Of a stretch of 64,000 nucleotides of DNA, positions 1 through 9,424 are shown piece by piece. This DNA comes from Vreelandella zhanjiangensis DSM 21076 (lineage in GTDB: Bacteria; Pseudomonadota; Gammaproteobacteria; Pseudomonadales; Halomonadaceae): positions 1 through 64,000 of the forward strand of contig NZ_KB898650.1 in NCBI RefSeq assembly GCF_000377665.1, in the 5' to 3' direction. Position 1 is the first letter of the stretch. Each line of letters begins with the position of its first letter. The notes beneath the pieces are model-generated. The model saw only the letters and a program-made list of their open reading frames with translations, had not been told where the DNA came from and did not search any database. A program made the position numbers and the translations under genes.

Positions 1-106
1 AGCGGGTGAAGTGAGCGATGTAAATCTCGCTAACCTCCTGACAAACCGAAGGTTTTCACCTTCATTCACCGCTGGTAACGCTTGGCGTCCCCGGCAGCGG
101 ATGCGT

Positions 107-135
107 ACTTTACGGATTCGCTGCCGGATTGGCAA
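107..135 (-). promoter_or_regulatory. Candidate rRNA operon promoter
   Basis: Read on the minus strand, a TTGCCA -35 element (130-135) is separated by 17 bases from a TAAAGT -10 element (107-112). It is followed by a GC-rich stretch and a leader-like sequence running off the left edge. It lies just past the tyrS stop codon. In Pseudomonas-type genomes a 16S rRNA gene often follows tyrS, so I infer an rrn promoter. The rRNA gene itself is not in the window, so this remains a guess from position and promoter shape. Confidence 0.45.
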
Positions 136-164
136 GGGCTTTTTTAAAGATAGTTTCAAAAACT

Positions 165-1364
165 TCAAATAAGCGTCACACGGGCGTAACGTTTCTTACC
201 TGCCTGTATTACGTAGCCCTTACCCGTCGCCAGCATAGTGTCCTGAGCAACGGCTTCTCCATCGACCTTAACACTGCCGTTTTTGAGCATATCCTTTGCC
301 TGGGCACTGTTCTTGGTCAGGCCAGAGCGGTTAAGTACGGCCGCAATAGGTGCCTGCTCGGCCCCTTCAAAGTCCACTTCCACTTCCGGCAGGTCTTCCG
401 GCAGTTCTCCATCGGCTAGTTGATTACCCGCTGACTTATGAGCGTTGGCGGCCGCTTCGTCACCGTGGTAGCGAGCAATCAGCTCACGCGCCAGCTCCAT
501 TTTCACGTCACGCGGGTTCGCACCCTGTTCAACGCTTTGCTTAAGCGCCTCGATCTCTTCGTTAGACTTCAGCGACAGTAGCTCAAAGTAACGCCACATC
601 AAGCTATCGGGCATTGAAACCAGCTTGTTGAACATGGAACCCGGCGCTTCATCGACCCCAACGTAGTTGCCCAGCGACTTCGACATCTTCTGCACGCCGT
701 CCAGGCCTTCCAACAACGGCATGGTAATAACGACCTGCGGCTCCTGACCAAAGTGCTTTTGAATTTCACGGCCCATCAGCAGATTGAACTTCTGATCGGT
801 GCCACCCAATTCGATATCAGCCTCAAGCGCCACCGAGTCGTAGCCCTGAACCAGCGGATACAAAAACTCGTGGATCGCGATCGGCTGGTTGGACTTGTAG
901 CGCTTTTCAAAGTCGTCACGTTCAAGCATGCGGGCAACGGTACTTTGAGCGGCCAGCTCAATCATCTTGGCGGCGGTCAGTTCGCCAAACCACTCGGCAT
1001 TAAAGCGCACCTCGGTCTTTTCAGGATCGAGGATCTTGAACACCTGCTCTTTATAGGTTTCCGCGTTGGCTTTTACATCCGCTGCGGTTAGTGGCTTGCG
1101 GGTCACGTTTTTGCCGGTTGGGTCGCCAATGCGGCCAGTGAAGTCACCAATCAAAAAGATGACAGTGTGACCCAGGTCCTGGAATTGGCGCATTTTAGTC
1201 AGCAATACGCTGTGGCCCAGATGCAGATCAGGGGCTGTGGGGTCAAAACCAGCTTTGATACGCAGCTTACGCCCAGAGGCCAGCTTTTTCTTAAGCTCGT
1301 CCTCTACCAGGATTTCATGCGTACCCCGCGCCAGCAGCGCTAAAGCCTGATCCACCTCACTCAT
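165..1364 (-). CDS. tyrS: Tyrosyl-tRNA synthetase
   Basis: Charges tRNA-Tyr with tyrosine in the cytoplasm. The 399-residue protein has the class I HIGH-like motif HLGH at residues 48-51, the KMSKS loop ([10 protein letters not shown]) in the middle, and a C-terminal S4-like RNA-binding domain ending RYARVTLI. Its length of about 400 and the HLGH motif fit the TyrZ-type bacterial enzyme. The start is placed at ATG 1364, preceded by GAGAGGC, rather than 12 codons upstream, because the upstream residues ([12 protein letters not shown]) do not belong to the family. It is divergent from anmK, an arrangement also found in Pseudomonas. No alternative function is likely. Confidence 0.96.
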   Translation of the reverse strand: MSEVDQALALLARGTHEILVEDELKKKLASGRKLRIKAGFDPTAPDLHLGHSVLLTKMRQFQDLGHTVIFLIGDFTGRIGDPTGKNVTRKPLTAADVKANAETYKEQVFKILDPEKTEVRFNAEWFGELTAAKMIELAAQSTVARMLERDDFEKRYKSNQPIAIHEFLYPLVQGYDSVALEADIELGGTDQKFNLLMGREIQKHFGQEPQVVITMPLLEGLDGVQKMSKSLGNYVGVDEAPGSMFNKLVSMPDSLMWRYFELLSLKSNEEIEALKQSVEQGANPRDVKMELARELIARYHGDEAAANAHKSAGNQLADGELPEDLPEVEVDFEGAEQAPIAAVLNRSGLTKNSAQAKDMLKNGSVKVDGEAVAQDTMLATGKGYVIQAGKKRYARVTLI

Positions 1365-1478
1365 TGCCTCTCTCCATATAAACTTTGCCCAAATGGGCAC
1401 ACAGATGATAAATAGCCGACGATGTTACCATGCCTGCAGTTCTTGGTTGAGCCTTCGCACCGCTTTGGATGATGCTTT

Positions 1479-2621
1479 ATGAAAACGCCCCCCGCGGCTC
1501 CCACGCTTTACTATATTGGCTTGATGTCAGGCACCAGCCTGGATGGCGTTGATGCCGCCCTGATTGCTATTGAGTCAGAAACACCGCCACGGCTGGTAGC
1601 CACCCACGCTGAGCCCATGCCGGATACGCTGCACAGCGCACTATTAGCGCTATGCCATGCCGAGCAGGCAAGCTTTGCGCAGCTGGCCTTTGCAGAAAAC
1701 ACGTTTTGCGCACTGCAGGCACAGGCCGTTAAGGCACTACTCGCCAAGCAGCAGCTATCACCCCATCAGATTACCGCGATCGGCAGCCACGGCCAGACTA
1801 TTGAGCACGCCCCGAGTGGCCATCAAGGCGGCCCCGCCTATACGCTGCAGCTAGACAACCCCAGCCTCTTGGCGGAACTCACCGGCTGTACGGTTGTGGC
1901 GGATTTTCGCCGCCGCGATCTAGCCGCGGGCGGCCAGGCGGCACCGCTCGCTCCGGCATTTCATCAGGCACTGTTTGGCAGAAAAAGTGCCGATCAGTTG
2001 ATTCTCAACCTGGGCGGTATTGCCAATATCACCTGGCTGCCTCGTGATGAAGACCACCCCGTGCTGGGCTTTGATACCGGCCCGGCCAACGTATTGCTGG
2101 ATGCGTGGTTTGCTGAACATCAAGGCGGCCGCTTTGATCAGGACGGCGCCTGGGCCAAGAGCGGCCAAGTGGATGAGAAGCTGTTAGCAGACTTTTTAGC
2201 CGACCCTTTCTTCCGCCAGCCGCCGCCGCGCAGCACAGGGCGGGAATACTTTCACGTGGCGTGGCTCAAGCAGCGGCTTACCGGCAGGGAATTGCCGGCA
2301 GATGTACAGGCCACCCTGGCGGAGCTAACCGCCATCAGCGTGGCGGAAGGTGTCGGCCAACTGCTGCCTAACGGCCAACCCACCACATTGATTACCGGCG
2401 GTGGCGGTGCGCATAACGCCTACTTAATGGCACGCCTGGCCCATCATCTGCCCAACGCCACGTTTACCTCGCCCACCGCTTACGGCTGGCCGGAAGACTG
2501 GATTGAAGCAGGCGCGTTTGCCTGGCTTGCCCATCAGCGTTTGCACCACCTGCCCGGCAACTTGCCCTCCGTGACGGGCGCCCAGGGGCCTCGTGTGCTG
2601 GGCGGCATTTATGCGCCCTGA
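1479..2621 (+). CDS. anmK: Anhydro-N-acetylmuramic acid kinase
   Basis: Phosphorylates and opens 1,6-anhydro-MurNAc during peptidoglycan recycling, giving MurNAc-6-phosphate. The 380-residue protein carries the family's N-terminal phosphate-binding motif MSGTSLDGVDAAL (residues 16-28), a central FDTGPANVLLD segment and a late ITGGGGAHN nucleotide-binding loop. This is the usual single-domain layout and length for AnmK in the ASKHA fold. It stands alone on the plus strand, divergent from tyrS with a 114-base shared promoter region, and about 150 bases precede the next gene. In Pseudomonas the same tyrS-anmK pair is seen. Confidence 0.95.
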   Translation: MKTPPAAPTLYYIGLMSGTSLDGVDAALIAIESETPPRLVATHAEPMPDTLHSALLALCHAEQASFAQLAFAENTFCALQAQAVKALLAKQQLSPHQITAIGSHGQTIEHAPSGHQGGPAYTLQLDNPSLLAELTGCTVVADFRRRDLAAGGQAAPLAPAFHQALFGRKSADQLILNLGGIANITWLPRDEDHPVLGFDTGPANVLLDAWFAEHQGGRFDQDGAWAKSGQVDEKLLADFLADPFFRQPPPRSTGREYFHVAWLKQRLTGRELPADVQATLAELTAISVAEGVGQLLPNGQPTTLITGGGGAHNAYLMARLAHHLPNATFTSPTAYGWPEDWIEAGAFAWLAHQRLHHLPGNLPSVTGAQGPRVLGGIYAP

Positions 2622-2771
2622 GGGTGTTTAGCGTAACGCCGCTCCCCTCTGCCAGCCGTATGCGGGAAGGTAATTCAGCATAAACGGGGCATCCGGACGC
2701 ATTCTGCTTTGCCGAGACTGCCAGCAGTTCGGTAATATCCCTCTCTCCCTCAGCTGCTAAGGTGCTTGAGT

Positions 2772-3476
2772 ATGACAGACATCGCGCTAACCGAGTCGCT
2801 TGCTCAAGCGCGCGAACGCCTGCACCAGGCGCTTCAAAAGGCAGGCCGCCCGTTAAATGATGCGACACTGCTGGCGGTGAGCAAAACCAAACCGGCAGCC
2901 CTGATTCGTCAGGCTTGGGAACTCGGCCAACGCGAATTTGGCGAAAACTACCTGCAGGAAGCCCTGGAAAAGCAGGTAGTCTTGGCTGATCTCGATGATA
3001 TCGTGTGGCATTTCATTGGCCCGCTGCAGTCGAATAAAACCCGCTCGGTAGCAGAGCACTTTGACTGGATGCACAGCGTGGATCGCTTGAAAATTGCTAA
3101 ACGGCTAAGCGAACAGCGTCCGCCGCATTTAGCACCGTTAAATATTTGCCTACAGGTTAATATCAGCCGTGAGGCGTCCAAGTCCGGCGTTATGCCTGAA
3201 GACGTCATGGGCCTGGCCCGCGAAATTGCCCAGCTACCCCATTTATGCTTACGCGGGTTAATGGCCATTCCCGCGCCAGCCAAAACACTAGAAGCGCAAC
3301 GCGAACCACTAGCGGCACTCAAGCAATTACTTACATCGCTGCAAGCCGCGCTACCTCAGGCCCCATTAGATACACTCTCAATGGGCATGAGCGATGACCT
3401 GGAGGCCGCCGTGCTTGAAGGCGCCACACTGGTACGTCTAGGCACAGCCATCTTCGGCACGCGCGGGGCGGCCTAA
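2772..3476 (+). CDS. yggS: PLP homeostasis protein YggS (YBL033C/PROSC family)
   Basis: A small fold-type III alanine-racemase-like barrel protein that binds pyridoxal phosphate and buffers free PLP. No firm enzyme activity is known for the family. The 234-residue protein has the PLP lysine in the motif AVSKTKP (Lys38), followed by FGENYLQE and, near the end, the phosphate-binding SMGMSDDLEAA segment. ATG 2772 is chosen over an in-frame TTG six bases upstream because AAGGTG lies seven bases before it. It heads the yggS-proC-yggT-metX-metW run, with a 55-base gap to proC, as in Pseudomonas. Confidence 0.93.
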   Translation: MTDIALTESLAQARERLHQALQKAGRPLNDATLLAVSKTKPAALIRQAWELGQREFGENYLQEALEKQVVLADLDDIVWHFIGPLQSNKTRSVAEHFDWMHSVDRLKIAKRLSEQRPPHLAPLNICLQVNISREASKSGVMPEDVMGLAREIAQLPHLCLRGLMAIPAPAKTLEAQREPLAALKQLLTSLQAALPQAPLDTLSMGMSDDLEAAVLEGATLVRLGTAIFGTRGAA

Positions 3477-3531
3477 CACAACACGTTAAGGCTGCGGACA
3501 CAGAAAATTCACCCTTCAATAGGATAAGCAC

Positions 3532-4356
3532 ATGGCGAGCAAGATCACTTTTATCGGCGCAGGCAATATGGCAAGCGCGATTATCGGCGGCCTTATCGAC
3601 AGCGGCGTTGCGCCCACTGACCTTACCGCCACGGCTCCCAAAAACAGCGAACTTGCGCCGGTTAAAGAGCGCCTGGGCATTAACACCCATACCGACAACA
3701 ACGCTGCCATCAGTAGCGCTGACGTAGTGGTTCTGGCTGTAAAACCACAGATCATGCGCGCGGTCTGTGAAGACCTGCGAGACACTGTTCAGCAACAGCG
3801 CCCGCTGGTAATTTCGATCGCCGCAGGCCTAGACGCCGCGACCATCGACCAGTGGCTAGGGGGCAATAATGCCCTGGTACGCTGCATGCCCAACACACCC
3901 TCTTTGGTGGGTTACGGCGCCAGCGGCTTGTATGCCAATGCCGCCGTCAGCGATACCCAGCGCGATATCGCCACCCAGCTAATGGAAGCCGTCGGCATTG
4001 TGGAATGGGTGGAAGAAGAGTCTCTTTTAGATGCGGTTACCGCCGTTTCGGGTAGCGCACCGGCCTACTTCTTTTTGATGTTTGAAGCGATGGAAGAAGC
4101 CGCCGTAAAACTTGGCCTGCCGGCTGACACCGCGCGTCGTCTAGCGATTCAGACCGCACTGGGTGCCGCCACCATGGCGCAGCGAAGTGATAAAGATCCC
4201 GCTACGCTCAAGCAGAACGTTATGTCTCCAGGCGGCACTACCGAGCGTGCTATTCAGCATATGGAAGAAGCGCAACTGCGCACTATTATTGACGATGCCA
4301 TGAAAGCCTGCGCCAAGCGTGCCCAAGAAATGGCCCATGAATTAAGCAACAGCTAA
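3532..4356 (+). CDS. proC: Pyrroline-5-carboxylate reductase
   Basis: Catalyses the last step of proline synthesis, reducing 1-pyrroline-5-carboxylate with NAD(P)H. The 274-residue protein opens with the Rossmann dinucleotide-binding motif FIGAGNMASAIIGG, has the MPNTP segment in the middle, and has the substrate and dimer region GSAPAYFFLM followed by SPGGTT. Length and order match the family. ATG 3532 follows an AGGATAAG ribosome-binding site. It lies between yggS and yggT, both of which commonly travel with proC, and is probably transcribed with them. Confidence 0.96.
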   Translation: MASKITFIGAGNMASAIIGGLIDSGVAPTDLTATAPKNSELAPVKERLGINTHTDNNAAISSADVVVLAVKPQIMRAVCEDLRDTVQQQRPLVISIAAGLDAATIDQWLGGNNALVRCMPNTPSLVGYGASGLYANAAVSDTQRDIATQLMEAVGIVEWVEEESLLDAVTAVSGSAPAYFFLMFEAMEEAAVKLGLPADTARRLAIQTALGAATMAQRSDKDPATLKQNVMSPGGTTERAIQHMEEAQLRTIIDDAMKACAKRAQEMAHELSNS

Positions 4357-4386
4357 ACATCACCTAACGTAACGGAGACATCATCA

Positions 4387-4980
4387 ATGGGCAGCCAATT
4401 GGGTAGTGCCGGGTTAACGCTGGTTAACTCACTGATCAACATCTATTTATTCTTACTGATGCTGCGCTTTTTATTGCAGGCTTCGCGTGCGGATTATTAC
4501 AACCCGCTAAGCCAAACGGTGGTTAAAATCACTCAGCCTGTCGTCGGGCCGTTTCAAAGCTTCCTAGGGCCCGTCGCTGGGCGCTTCGACCTCGCGACCC
4601 TGGCCGCTGGCTTTGTACTAAAGGTAGTCAGCATCATCGCTATTTTTATGGTCATTGGCATCGGCATGCCGCCTATTGCCGGGCTGCTGATTGCCGGCAT
4701 TGCGGCGCTTGCCAATGCCATCTTAAAGATCTATTTCTTTGCCATGATCGTGATGATCATTCTGAGCTGGGTTGCGCCGAACGCCAGCCATCCGGCAGCG
4801 CTGCTGGTCATGCAGCTGGTAGAACCCATCATGGCGCCAGTGCGTCGGGTGATTCCGCCATTGGGCATGATTGATCTATCGCCGATTGTGGTGTTTATCG
4901 CCATTAATCTTATCGATGGACTGGTCGTTGGCTCACTGATCCGTGCGGCTGGCATTTCCGGTGCGTTGGTAGGTCTTTAA
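4387..4980 (+). CDS. yggT: YggT family integral membrane protein
   Basis: A conserved inner-membrane protein of uncertain role; relatives have been linked to osmotic stress tolerance and to membrane or cell-division processes in other bacteria. The 197-residue sequence is built of two similar YGGT halves, each with hydrophobic helices followed by a short amphipathic segment ([12 protein letters not shown] in the first half, [12 protein letters not shown] in the second). I count about four to five membrane segments. It starts 30 bases after proC behind an AACGGAGA ribosome-binding site and ends 62 bases before metX, consistent with one operon. Confidence 0.9.
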   Translation: MGSQLGSAGLTLVNSLINIYLFLLMLRFLLQASRADYYNPLSQTVVKITQPVVGPFQSFLGPVAGRFDLATLAAGFVLKVVSIIAIFMVIGIGMPPIAGLLIAGIAALANAILKIYFFAMIVMIILSWVAPNASHPAALLVMQLVEPIMAPVRRVIPPLGMIDLSPIVVFIAINLIDGLVVGSLIRAAGISGALVGL

Positions 4981-5042
4981 AGGCCTACCTCAACCACCCC
5001 ATACATCAGGATTTTTCCAGCAGGACTAATCTAGCAGGACTA

Positions 5043-6233
5043 ATGCTCTCGATGCCCGATTCAGACACGCTTGCTTTTGCTGACCAGCCAACGGGCTCCG
5101 TTGGTCTTGTCACGCCGCATATTGCCCAGTTCGATACGCCGCTTGCGCTCGCCTGCGGCAAAGTATTGCCCGAATATGAGCTGATTTATGAGACCTATGG
5201 CACGCTAAACGCTGAGCGCAGCAACGCCGTGCTGATTTGCCATGCACTTTCTGGGCATCATCACGCAGCGGGTTATCACAGCCGGGATGACCGCAAGCCC
5301 GGCTGGTGGGACTCTCATATCGGCCCCGGTAAATCCATCGACACCAACCGCTTTTTCGTCGTGTCCTTAAATAATCTGGGTGGCTGCCACGGCAGCACCG
5401 GGCCGGTTAGCCACAACCCGGAAAGCGGGCGTCAGTGGGGGCCAGACTTCCCCATGGTCACGGTCAGCGACTGGGTCGCAAGCCAGGCGCGCTTGGCGGA
5501 TCACCTAGGGATTGAACGCTGGGCCGCCGCCATAGGCGGAAGCCTCGGCGGCATGCAGGTGTTGCAGTGGACAATCACCTACCCGGAGCGCGTGGCCAAT
5601 GCAGTGGTGATTGCGGCAACGCCGCGTCTTTCAGCGCAAAATATCGCGTTTAATGAAGTCGCGCGCCAGGCTATTCGCTCGGACCCAGAGTTCTTCGGCG
5701 GCTGGTACGCCGACCATGACACCGTGCCCAAACGCGGGCTGAAACTGGCACGCATGGTGGGCCATATCACCTATTTGTCAGAAGATGCCATGGGCAGCAA
5801 GTTCGGTCGAGACCTGCGTAGCGATGATCTTAATTTTGGTTTCGACGTTGAGTTTCAGGTCGAGTCCTACCTGCGCTATCAGGGTGATGCGTTCTCCACC
5901 GCGTTTGATGCCAACACTTACCTGCTGATGACCAAGGCGCTGGACTATTTCGACCCGGCCGCCCTGGCTGACGGCGATCTCGCCAAGGCGCTGGCGCCCG
6001 CGCAGTGCCCGTTTCTGATTGTCAGCTTTACGACCGACTGGCGGTTCCCGCCGGCACGCTCACGCGAGCTGGTAGATGCACTGATCCGTGCAGGCAAGTC
6101 GGTTAGCTACGCCAATATTGAATCGCCTCACGGACACGACGCGTTCTTGCTGCCGGAGCCACGCTATCAGGCGTTGTTCAGCGCCTTTATGAACCGTACC
6201 GCCCGTGAGCTAGGCCTGGAGGAGATCCGTTGA
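5043..6233 (+). CDS. metX: Homoserine O-acyltransferase MetX
   Basis: Acylates the hydroxyl of L-homoserine (acetyl or succinyl donor), the first committed step of methionine synthesis. The 396-residue alpha/beta hydrolase has the nucleophile elbow GGSLGGMQ with Ser167, an Asp in TDWRFPP and the catalytic His in ESPHGHDAF. Relatives in Pseudomonas that sit beside metW use succinyl-CoA, so the donor cannot be told here. The start region contains a duplicated AGCAGGACTAAT, the second copy supplying both the ribosome-binding site and ATG 5043. A second in-frame ATG follows at 5052. The stop overlaps the metW start by one base. Confidence 0.94.
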   Translation: MLSMPDSDTLAFADQPTGSVGLVTPHIAQFDTPLALACGKVLPEYELIYETYGTLNAERSNAVLICHALSGHHHAAGYHSRDDRKPGWWDSHIGPGKSIDTNRFFVVSLNNLGGCHGSTGPVSHNPESGRQWGPDFPMVTVSDWVASQARLADHLGIERWAAAIGGSLGGMQVLQWTITYPERVANAVVIAATPRLSAQNIAFNEVARQAIRSDPEFFGGWYADHDTVPKRGLKLARMVGHITYLSEDAMGSKFGRDLRSDDLNFGFDVEFQVESYLRYQGDAFSTAFDANTYLLMTKALDYFDPAALADGDLAKALAPAQCPFLIVSFTTDWRFPPARSRELVDALIRAGKSVSYANIESPHGHDAFLLPEPRYQALFSAFMNRTARELGLEEIR

Positions 6234-6826
6234 TGCGCGCCGACCTTGAACTGATTTACGACTGGGTACCCCAAGGCGCCCACGTGCTGGATCTTGCCTG
6301 TGGCGACGGGGCGCTTCTGGAAAGCCTGGCACGCGACAAAGGCGTGACCGGCTATGGGCTGGAAATTGATCCTGAGGGCATCACCAGCTGTGTCGCACGG
6401 GGCGTCAGCGTTATTGAGCACAACCTGGATGACGGCCTGGCCAGTTTTTGCGATCACAGCTATGACCAGGTGATCATGACTCAGGCCCTGCAGGCACTTC
6501 GCCGCCCCGACAAAATGCTCGACGAGATGTTACGCGTCGCTGAAGAAGGCATCATCACGTTCCCCAACTTTGCCTATTGGCGTCATCGGGTTTATCTGGG
6601 GCTGCGCGGCTATATGCCGGTATCCAAATCGCTGCCCCATGCATGGTACGACACGCCTAACATCCACCTGTCGACCTTTAACGATTTCGAGCACCTGTGC
6701 CGCGAGAAAGGCTTGGTGATTGTCGATCGTGCCGTAGGCGTCGGCGAGCGTCGCGGGCACTGGACCTCAAAGTGGTGGCCCAACCTGTTCGGCGAGATCG
6801 CTATTTTTCGCGTACGTCGCCGCTAG
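6233..6826 (+). CDS. metW: Methionine biosynthesis protein MetW
   Basis: A SAM-dependent-methyltransferase-fold protein that is coupled to MetX in methionine synthesis; its exact role is thought to be partner or activator of MetX rather than a known methyltransferase. The 197-residue protein has the class I motif VLDLACGDGALLESL near its N-terminus and ends in a basic tail (IFRVRRR). It starts at ATG 6233, whose A is the last base of the metX TGA, so translation is probably coupled. Its last 60 bases overlap the 3' end of sfsA, which comes from the other strand. Confidence 0.93.
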   Translation: MRADLELIYDWVPQGAHVLDLACGDGALLESLARDKGVTGYGLEIDPEGITSCVARGVSVIEHNLDDGLASFCDHSYDQVIMTQALQALRRPDKMLDEMLRVAEEGIITFPNFAYWRHRVYLGLRGYMPVSKSLPHAWYDTPNIHLSTFNDFEHLCREKGLVIVDRAVGVGERRGHWTSKWWPNLFGEIAIFRVRRR

Positions 6827-7552
6827 CCGCACCGGCAGCGTACGCTCAAGCGCTACGCTGACCGGAATGCCCGCCTCCCAGGTGACTTGCGTTCCGTAAG
6901 CAAGCACCTCTACCCCATCGGCGACCGCCGCCTCAAGACCTGTCGCATAAGCGGCATCAATATGGGCGGCGGGCGCGACATCATCGATCCCTTCGTGGGC
7001 AATGCAGAAAAGCAGCACCGCCCGCTCGCCTTGGCGGGCCAGCGCACTGAGCGCCTGAAGATGTTTGAGCCCACGCGCGCTCACCGAGTCAGGAAAATAC
7101 CCATAGCCGTCCAGCTCCTTGAGGGTCACCTGCTTGACCTCAACGTAGGCGCGCCCTTTAAGCGGATCCTCCAGAAGAAAATCAAGCCGTGACTCACCGA
7201 CTTTCACCTCACGCTGATGCTGGGCATAACCGGCTAATGCGTCCAATCGGTTATCACTGAGCGCCGCCTCCACTATCCGATTCGTCCGCCCGGTATGCAC
7301 TGAGGCTAAGGATGCACTGCCGTCAGGCTGGGGTAGCTCAATCAACTCCCACGTCCACAAAAGCTTGCGCTTGGGATTATCGCTGGGCGATAGCCAGACG
7401 CGGCAGCCAGGAAGATTCACGGCTTTCATCGACCCGGTATTGGGGCAATGCGCCACCACTTCCCGGCCATCATCAAGGCGCACATCGGCAAAAAAGCGTT
7501 TATAGCGGCGCAGCAGCGTGCCAGGCACCAGGGCCGGATAGCGAACCATCAT
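6767..7552 (-). CDS. sfsA: Sugar fermentation stimulation protein A homolog
   Basis: SfsA proteins bind DNA and were named for an effect on maltose metabolism in E. coli; they carry a nuclease-like fold and their true role is unsettled. The 261-residue protein shows the family motifs HCPNTGSM, HTGRTNRIVEAAL and DFLLED...AYVEVKQVTL. At 261 residues it is about 25 longer than E. coli SfsA. The extra C-terminal part (ALERTLPVRLAATYAKNSDL) is encoded opposite the end of metW. Two adjacent ATGs exist; the first (7552) overlaps the stop of the upstream aminotransferase gene in an ATGATG junction, so the two genes are probably translationally coupled. Confidence 0.92.
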   Translation of the reverse strand: MMVRYPALVPGTLLRRYKRFFADVRLDDGREVVAHCPNTGSMKAVNLPGCRVWLSPSDNPKRKLLWTWELIELPQPDGSASLASVHTGRTNRIVEAALSDNRLDALAGYAQHQREVKVGESRLDFLLEDPLKGRAYVEVKQVTLKELDGYGYFPDSVSARGLKHLQALSALARQGERAVLLFCIAHEGIDDVAPAAHIDAAYATGLEAAVADGVEVLAYGTQVTWEAGIPVSVALERTLPVRLAATYAKNSDLAEQVGPPL

Positions 7553-8709
7553 AGCCGTCCCACAAAGCGAGCGATCCGCGCCACGGCTTCCTCAAGTCGA
7601 GCGACATCGTTGGTAAATGCAATCCGCACATGGTGTTCGCCGCCGCGTACCGCAAAATCGATACCGGGGGTAATCGCCACGTTTTCCTCTTCCAAAAGCC
7701 GCTCACAGAACGTTTGGCTATCCTGGCTATAGCGTGAGATATCCAGCCATACATAAAACGCCCCCTGAGGCGGTAAATCCGGCGCTAAGCCCAGCTGCGC
7801 CAGCCCATCCAGCAGTACCTGACGACGCTCGGCGAGTATTTCGCGACGCTGCTCCATAAGAACCCGGCACTCAGGAGTGAAAGCAGCAAGGGCTGCATGC
7901 TGTGAAGGTGTGGAAGCCGCCAGAAAGACATTCTGGGCAAGCCGGGTTAACGGCTCGACCGCCCGCTCCGGCGCAACCAGCCACCCCAGGCGCCAGCCGG
8001 TCATACCGAAATACTTCGAGAAGCTGTTAACCACAAACGCCTCGCTGGAAAGCGATGTGGCCGACAGCGGCGCGTCATCGTAGTTGAGTCCTTGATAAAT
8101 CTCATCGACGATCACTTCACCCGAGCGCTTGGCCACAGCATCCAGCACTTGGCTAAGCTGTTCGGCGCTCAACGTGTGCCCGGTAGGGTTGGAAGGCGAG
8201 GCCAACATGGCCAGACGGGTATCGTCGCGCCAGTGGCGGCCGATCAATCCGGCGTCCAGCTGCCAGCCGCTTTCACGCCCCACCGACACCGCATCAACCT
8301 CGGCCCCCGCCAGGGCCATAAAATGGCGGTTACACGGATAGTTGGGGTCAGCCATCAGCACCCGATCGCCACTTTCGACCAGCAGTTGGCTTGCGAGCAA
8401 TAGCGCCCCTGACGCGCCGGGCGTTACCAGAATCCGCGCAGGGTCCACCTGGGCATTAAAGTGCTCGGCATAGTGGCCGGCAATTGCCTCACGTAGCGCG
8501 GGTAGTCCTGCCGCAGGGGTGTAGCGCGTCTGGCCGCTGGCCAGCGCCTTTTGGCCTGCGGCCATAATCGGCTCGGGCGTGGCGAAATCAGGCTCCCCCA
8601 CTTCCAGGTGGATCACATCGTGACCTGCCGCCTCACGCGCCTGAGCCATTTCAAGTAAGTGCATCACCCGAAAGGGGGCAACGTGATTGACACGCGAATT
8701 CCAGGCCAT
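7549..8709 (-). CDS. Class I/II PLP-dependent aminotransferase
   Basis: A fold-type I aminotransferase of the AspC/AlaA-like group, exact substrate unknown. The 386-residue protein has VGEPDFATP near the N-terminus, a YTPAAGLPALREAIA segment, the ASPSNPTG motif for substrate carboxylate and PLP contacts, and the PLP lysine in SFSKYFGMTGWRLGW. The C-terminal R(I)AFTND arginine for the alpha-carboxylate is present. It forms a two-gene operon with sfsA downstream (four-base overlap). Upstream is a 197-base divergent region shared with dksA. Similar genes sit beside dksA in Pseudomonas. Confidence 0.9.
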   Translation of the reverse strand: MAWNSRVNHVAPFRVMHLLEMAQAREAAGHDVIHLEVGEPDFATPEPIMAAGQKALASGQTRYTPAAGLPALREAIAGHYAEHFNAQVDPARILVTPGASGALLLASQLLVESGDRVLMADPNYPCNRHFMALAGAEVDAVSVGRESGWQLDAGLIGRHWRDDTRLAMLASPSNPTGHTLSAEQLSQVLDAVAKRSGEVIVDEIYQGLNYDDAPLSATSLSSEAFVVNSFSKYFGMTGWRLGWLVAPERAVEPLTRLAQNVFLAASTPSQHAALAAFTPECRVLMEQRREILAERRQVLLDGLAQLGLAPDLPPQGAFYVWLDISRYSQDSQTFCERLLEEENVAITPGIDFAVRGGEHHVRIAFTNDVARLEEAVARIARFVGRL

Positions 8710-8906
8710 AACAGCTCCTTAACCGAACAGAATTAAAACAAGATATAAACCATGACACAGGTCGTATAAACGGCAAGACCATAGTAGAAAGCACACTATT
8801 ATGCTTGCAACGCAGCCATTTTTCAGATAAACAAGCATCCCTTTGGCGTGAGATCGTGGCACACGCTCATGGTCGATCAGCAGTCACATACGTAAGGGGC
8901 AATCCC

Positions 8907-9344
8907 ATGCCAGTAGCGGAAAAAAAACCGGAAGCGACCAAGACTTTCACCCCGTATGAACCGGCACCGGGTGAAGAGTACATGAACGATAAGCAGTTAG
9001 CGCATTTTCGCCAACTGCTGTTGGACTGGAAGCAAGACCTCATGGAAGAGGTGGATCGTACCGTGCGCCACCTTCAGGAAGACGCTAATAACTATGCTGA
9101 TCCCGCTGACCGTGCAACGCAGGAAGAAGGCTTTAGCCTTGAGCTGCGCACGCGCGACCGTGAGCGCAAACTGCTTAAAAAGATCAACGAAACTATCGAG
9201 AACATCGATGACGACGATTACGGTTTCTGCGAAGCCTGTGGCGTTGAAATTGGCATTCGTCGCTTAGAAGCCCGTCCAACCGCTACCCTATGCGTGGATT
9301 GCAAAACGCTGGCGGAGCTTAAAGAAAAACAGCTGGGCGGCTAA
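8907..9344 (+). CDS. dksA: RNA polymerase-binding transcription factor DksA
   Basis: Binds the RNA polymerase secondary channel and, with ppGpp, adjusts rRNA and amino-acid promoters. The 145-residue protein has the coiled-coil region (residues about 30-105) with the acidic tip DPADRATQEE, then a four-cysteine zinc finger (CEAC and CVDC), and ends KEKQLGG. The start is set at ATG 8907, preceded by AAGGGG. The in-frame ATG at 8805 would add 34 residues foreign to the family. An intrinsic terminator follows 40 bases downstream, before gluQ. Confidence 0.96.
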   Translation: MPVAEKKPEATKTFTPYEPAPGEEYMNDKQLAHFRQLLLDWKQDLMEEVDRTVRHLQEDANNYADPADRATQEEGFSLELRTRDRERKLLKKINETIENIDDDDYGFCEACGVEIGIRRLEARPTATLCVDCKTLAELKEKQLGG

Positions 9345-9382
9345 GCAGGTTGGTTAAACCACCTCTACGCTAACGTTGTAGG

Positions 9383-9410
9383 CGGGCACCTTGGGGTGCC
9401 CGTTTTTGTT
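9383..9410 (+). terminator. Intrinsic terminator after dksA
   Basis: An 8-bp stem CGGGCACC/GGTGCCCG with a TTGG loop is followed by TTTTTGTTTT. It lies between dksA and gluQ and ends 15 bases before the gluQ start, so gluQ may receive only read-through transcription or have a promoter inside this gap. Confidence 0.85.
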
Positions 9411-9424
9411 TTGGGTAAAGGCTT

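Noticed and set aside
4981-5042. Possible SAM riboswitch before metX
   Set aside because: The gap is only 62 bases and shows no SAM-I or SAM-II type pairing; only a short tandem repeat is present.
8805-8906. Longer start for dksA at 8805
   Set aside because: The added 34 residues do not fit DksA, and AAGGGG lies just ahead of ATG 8907.
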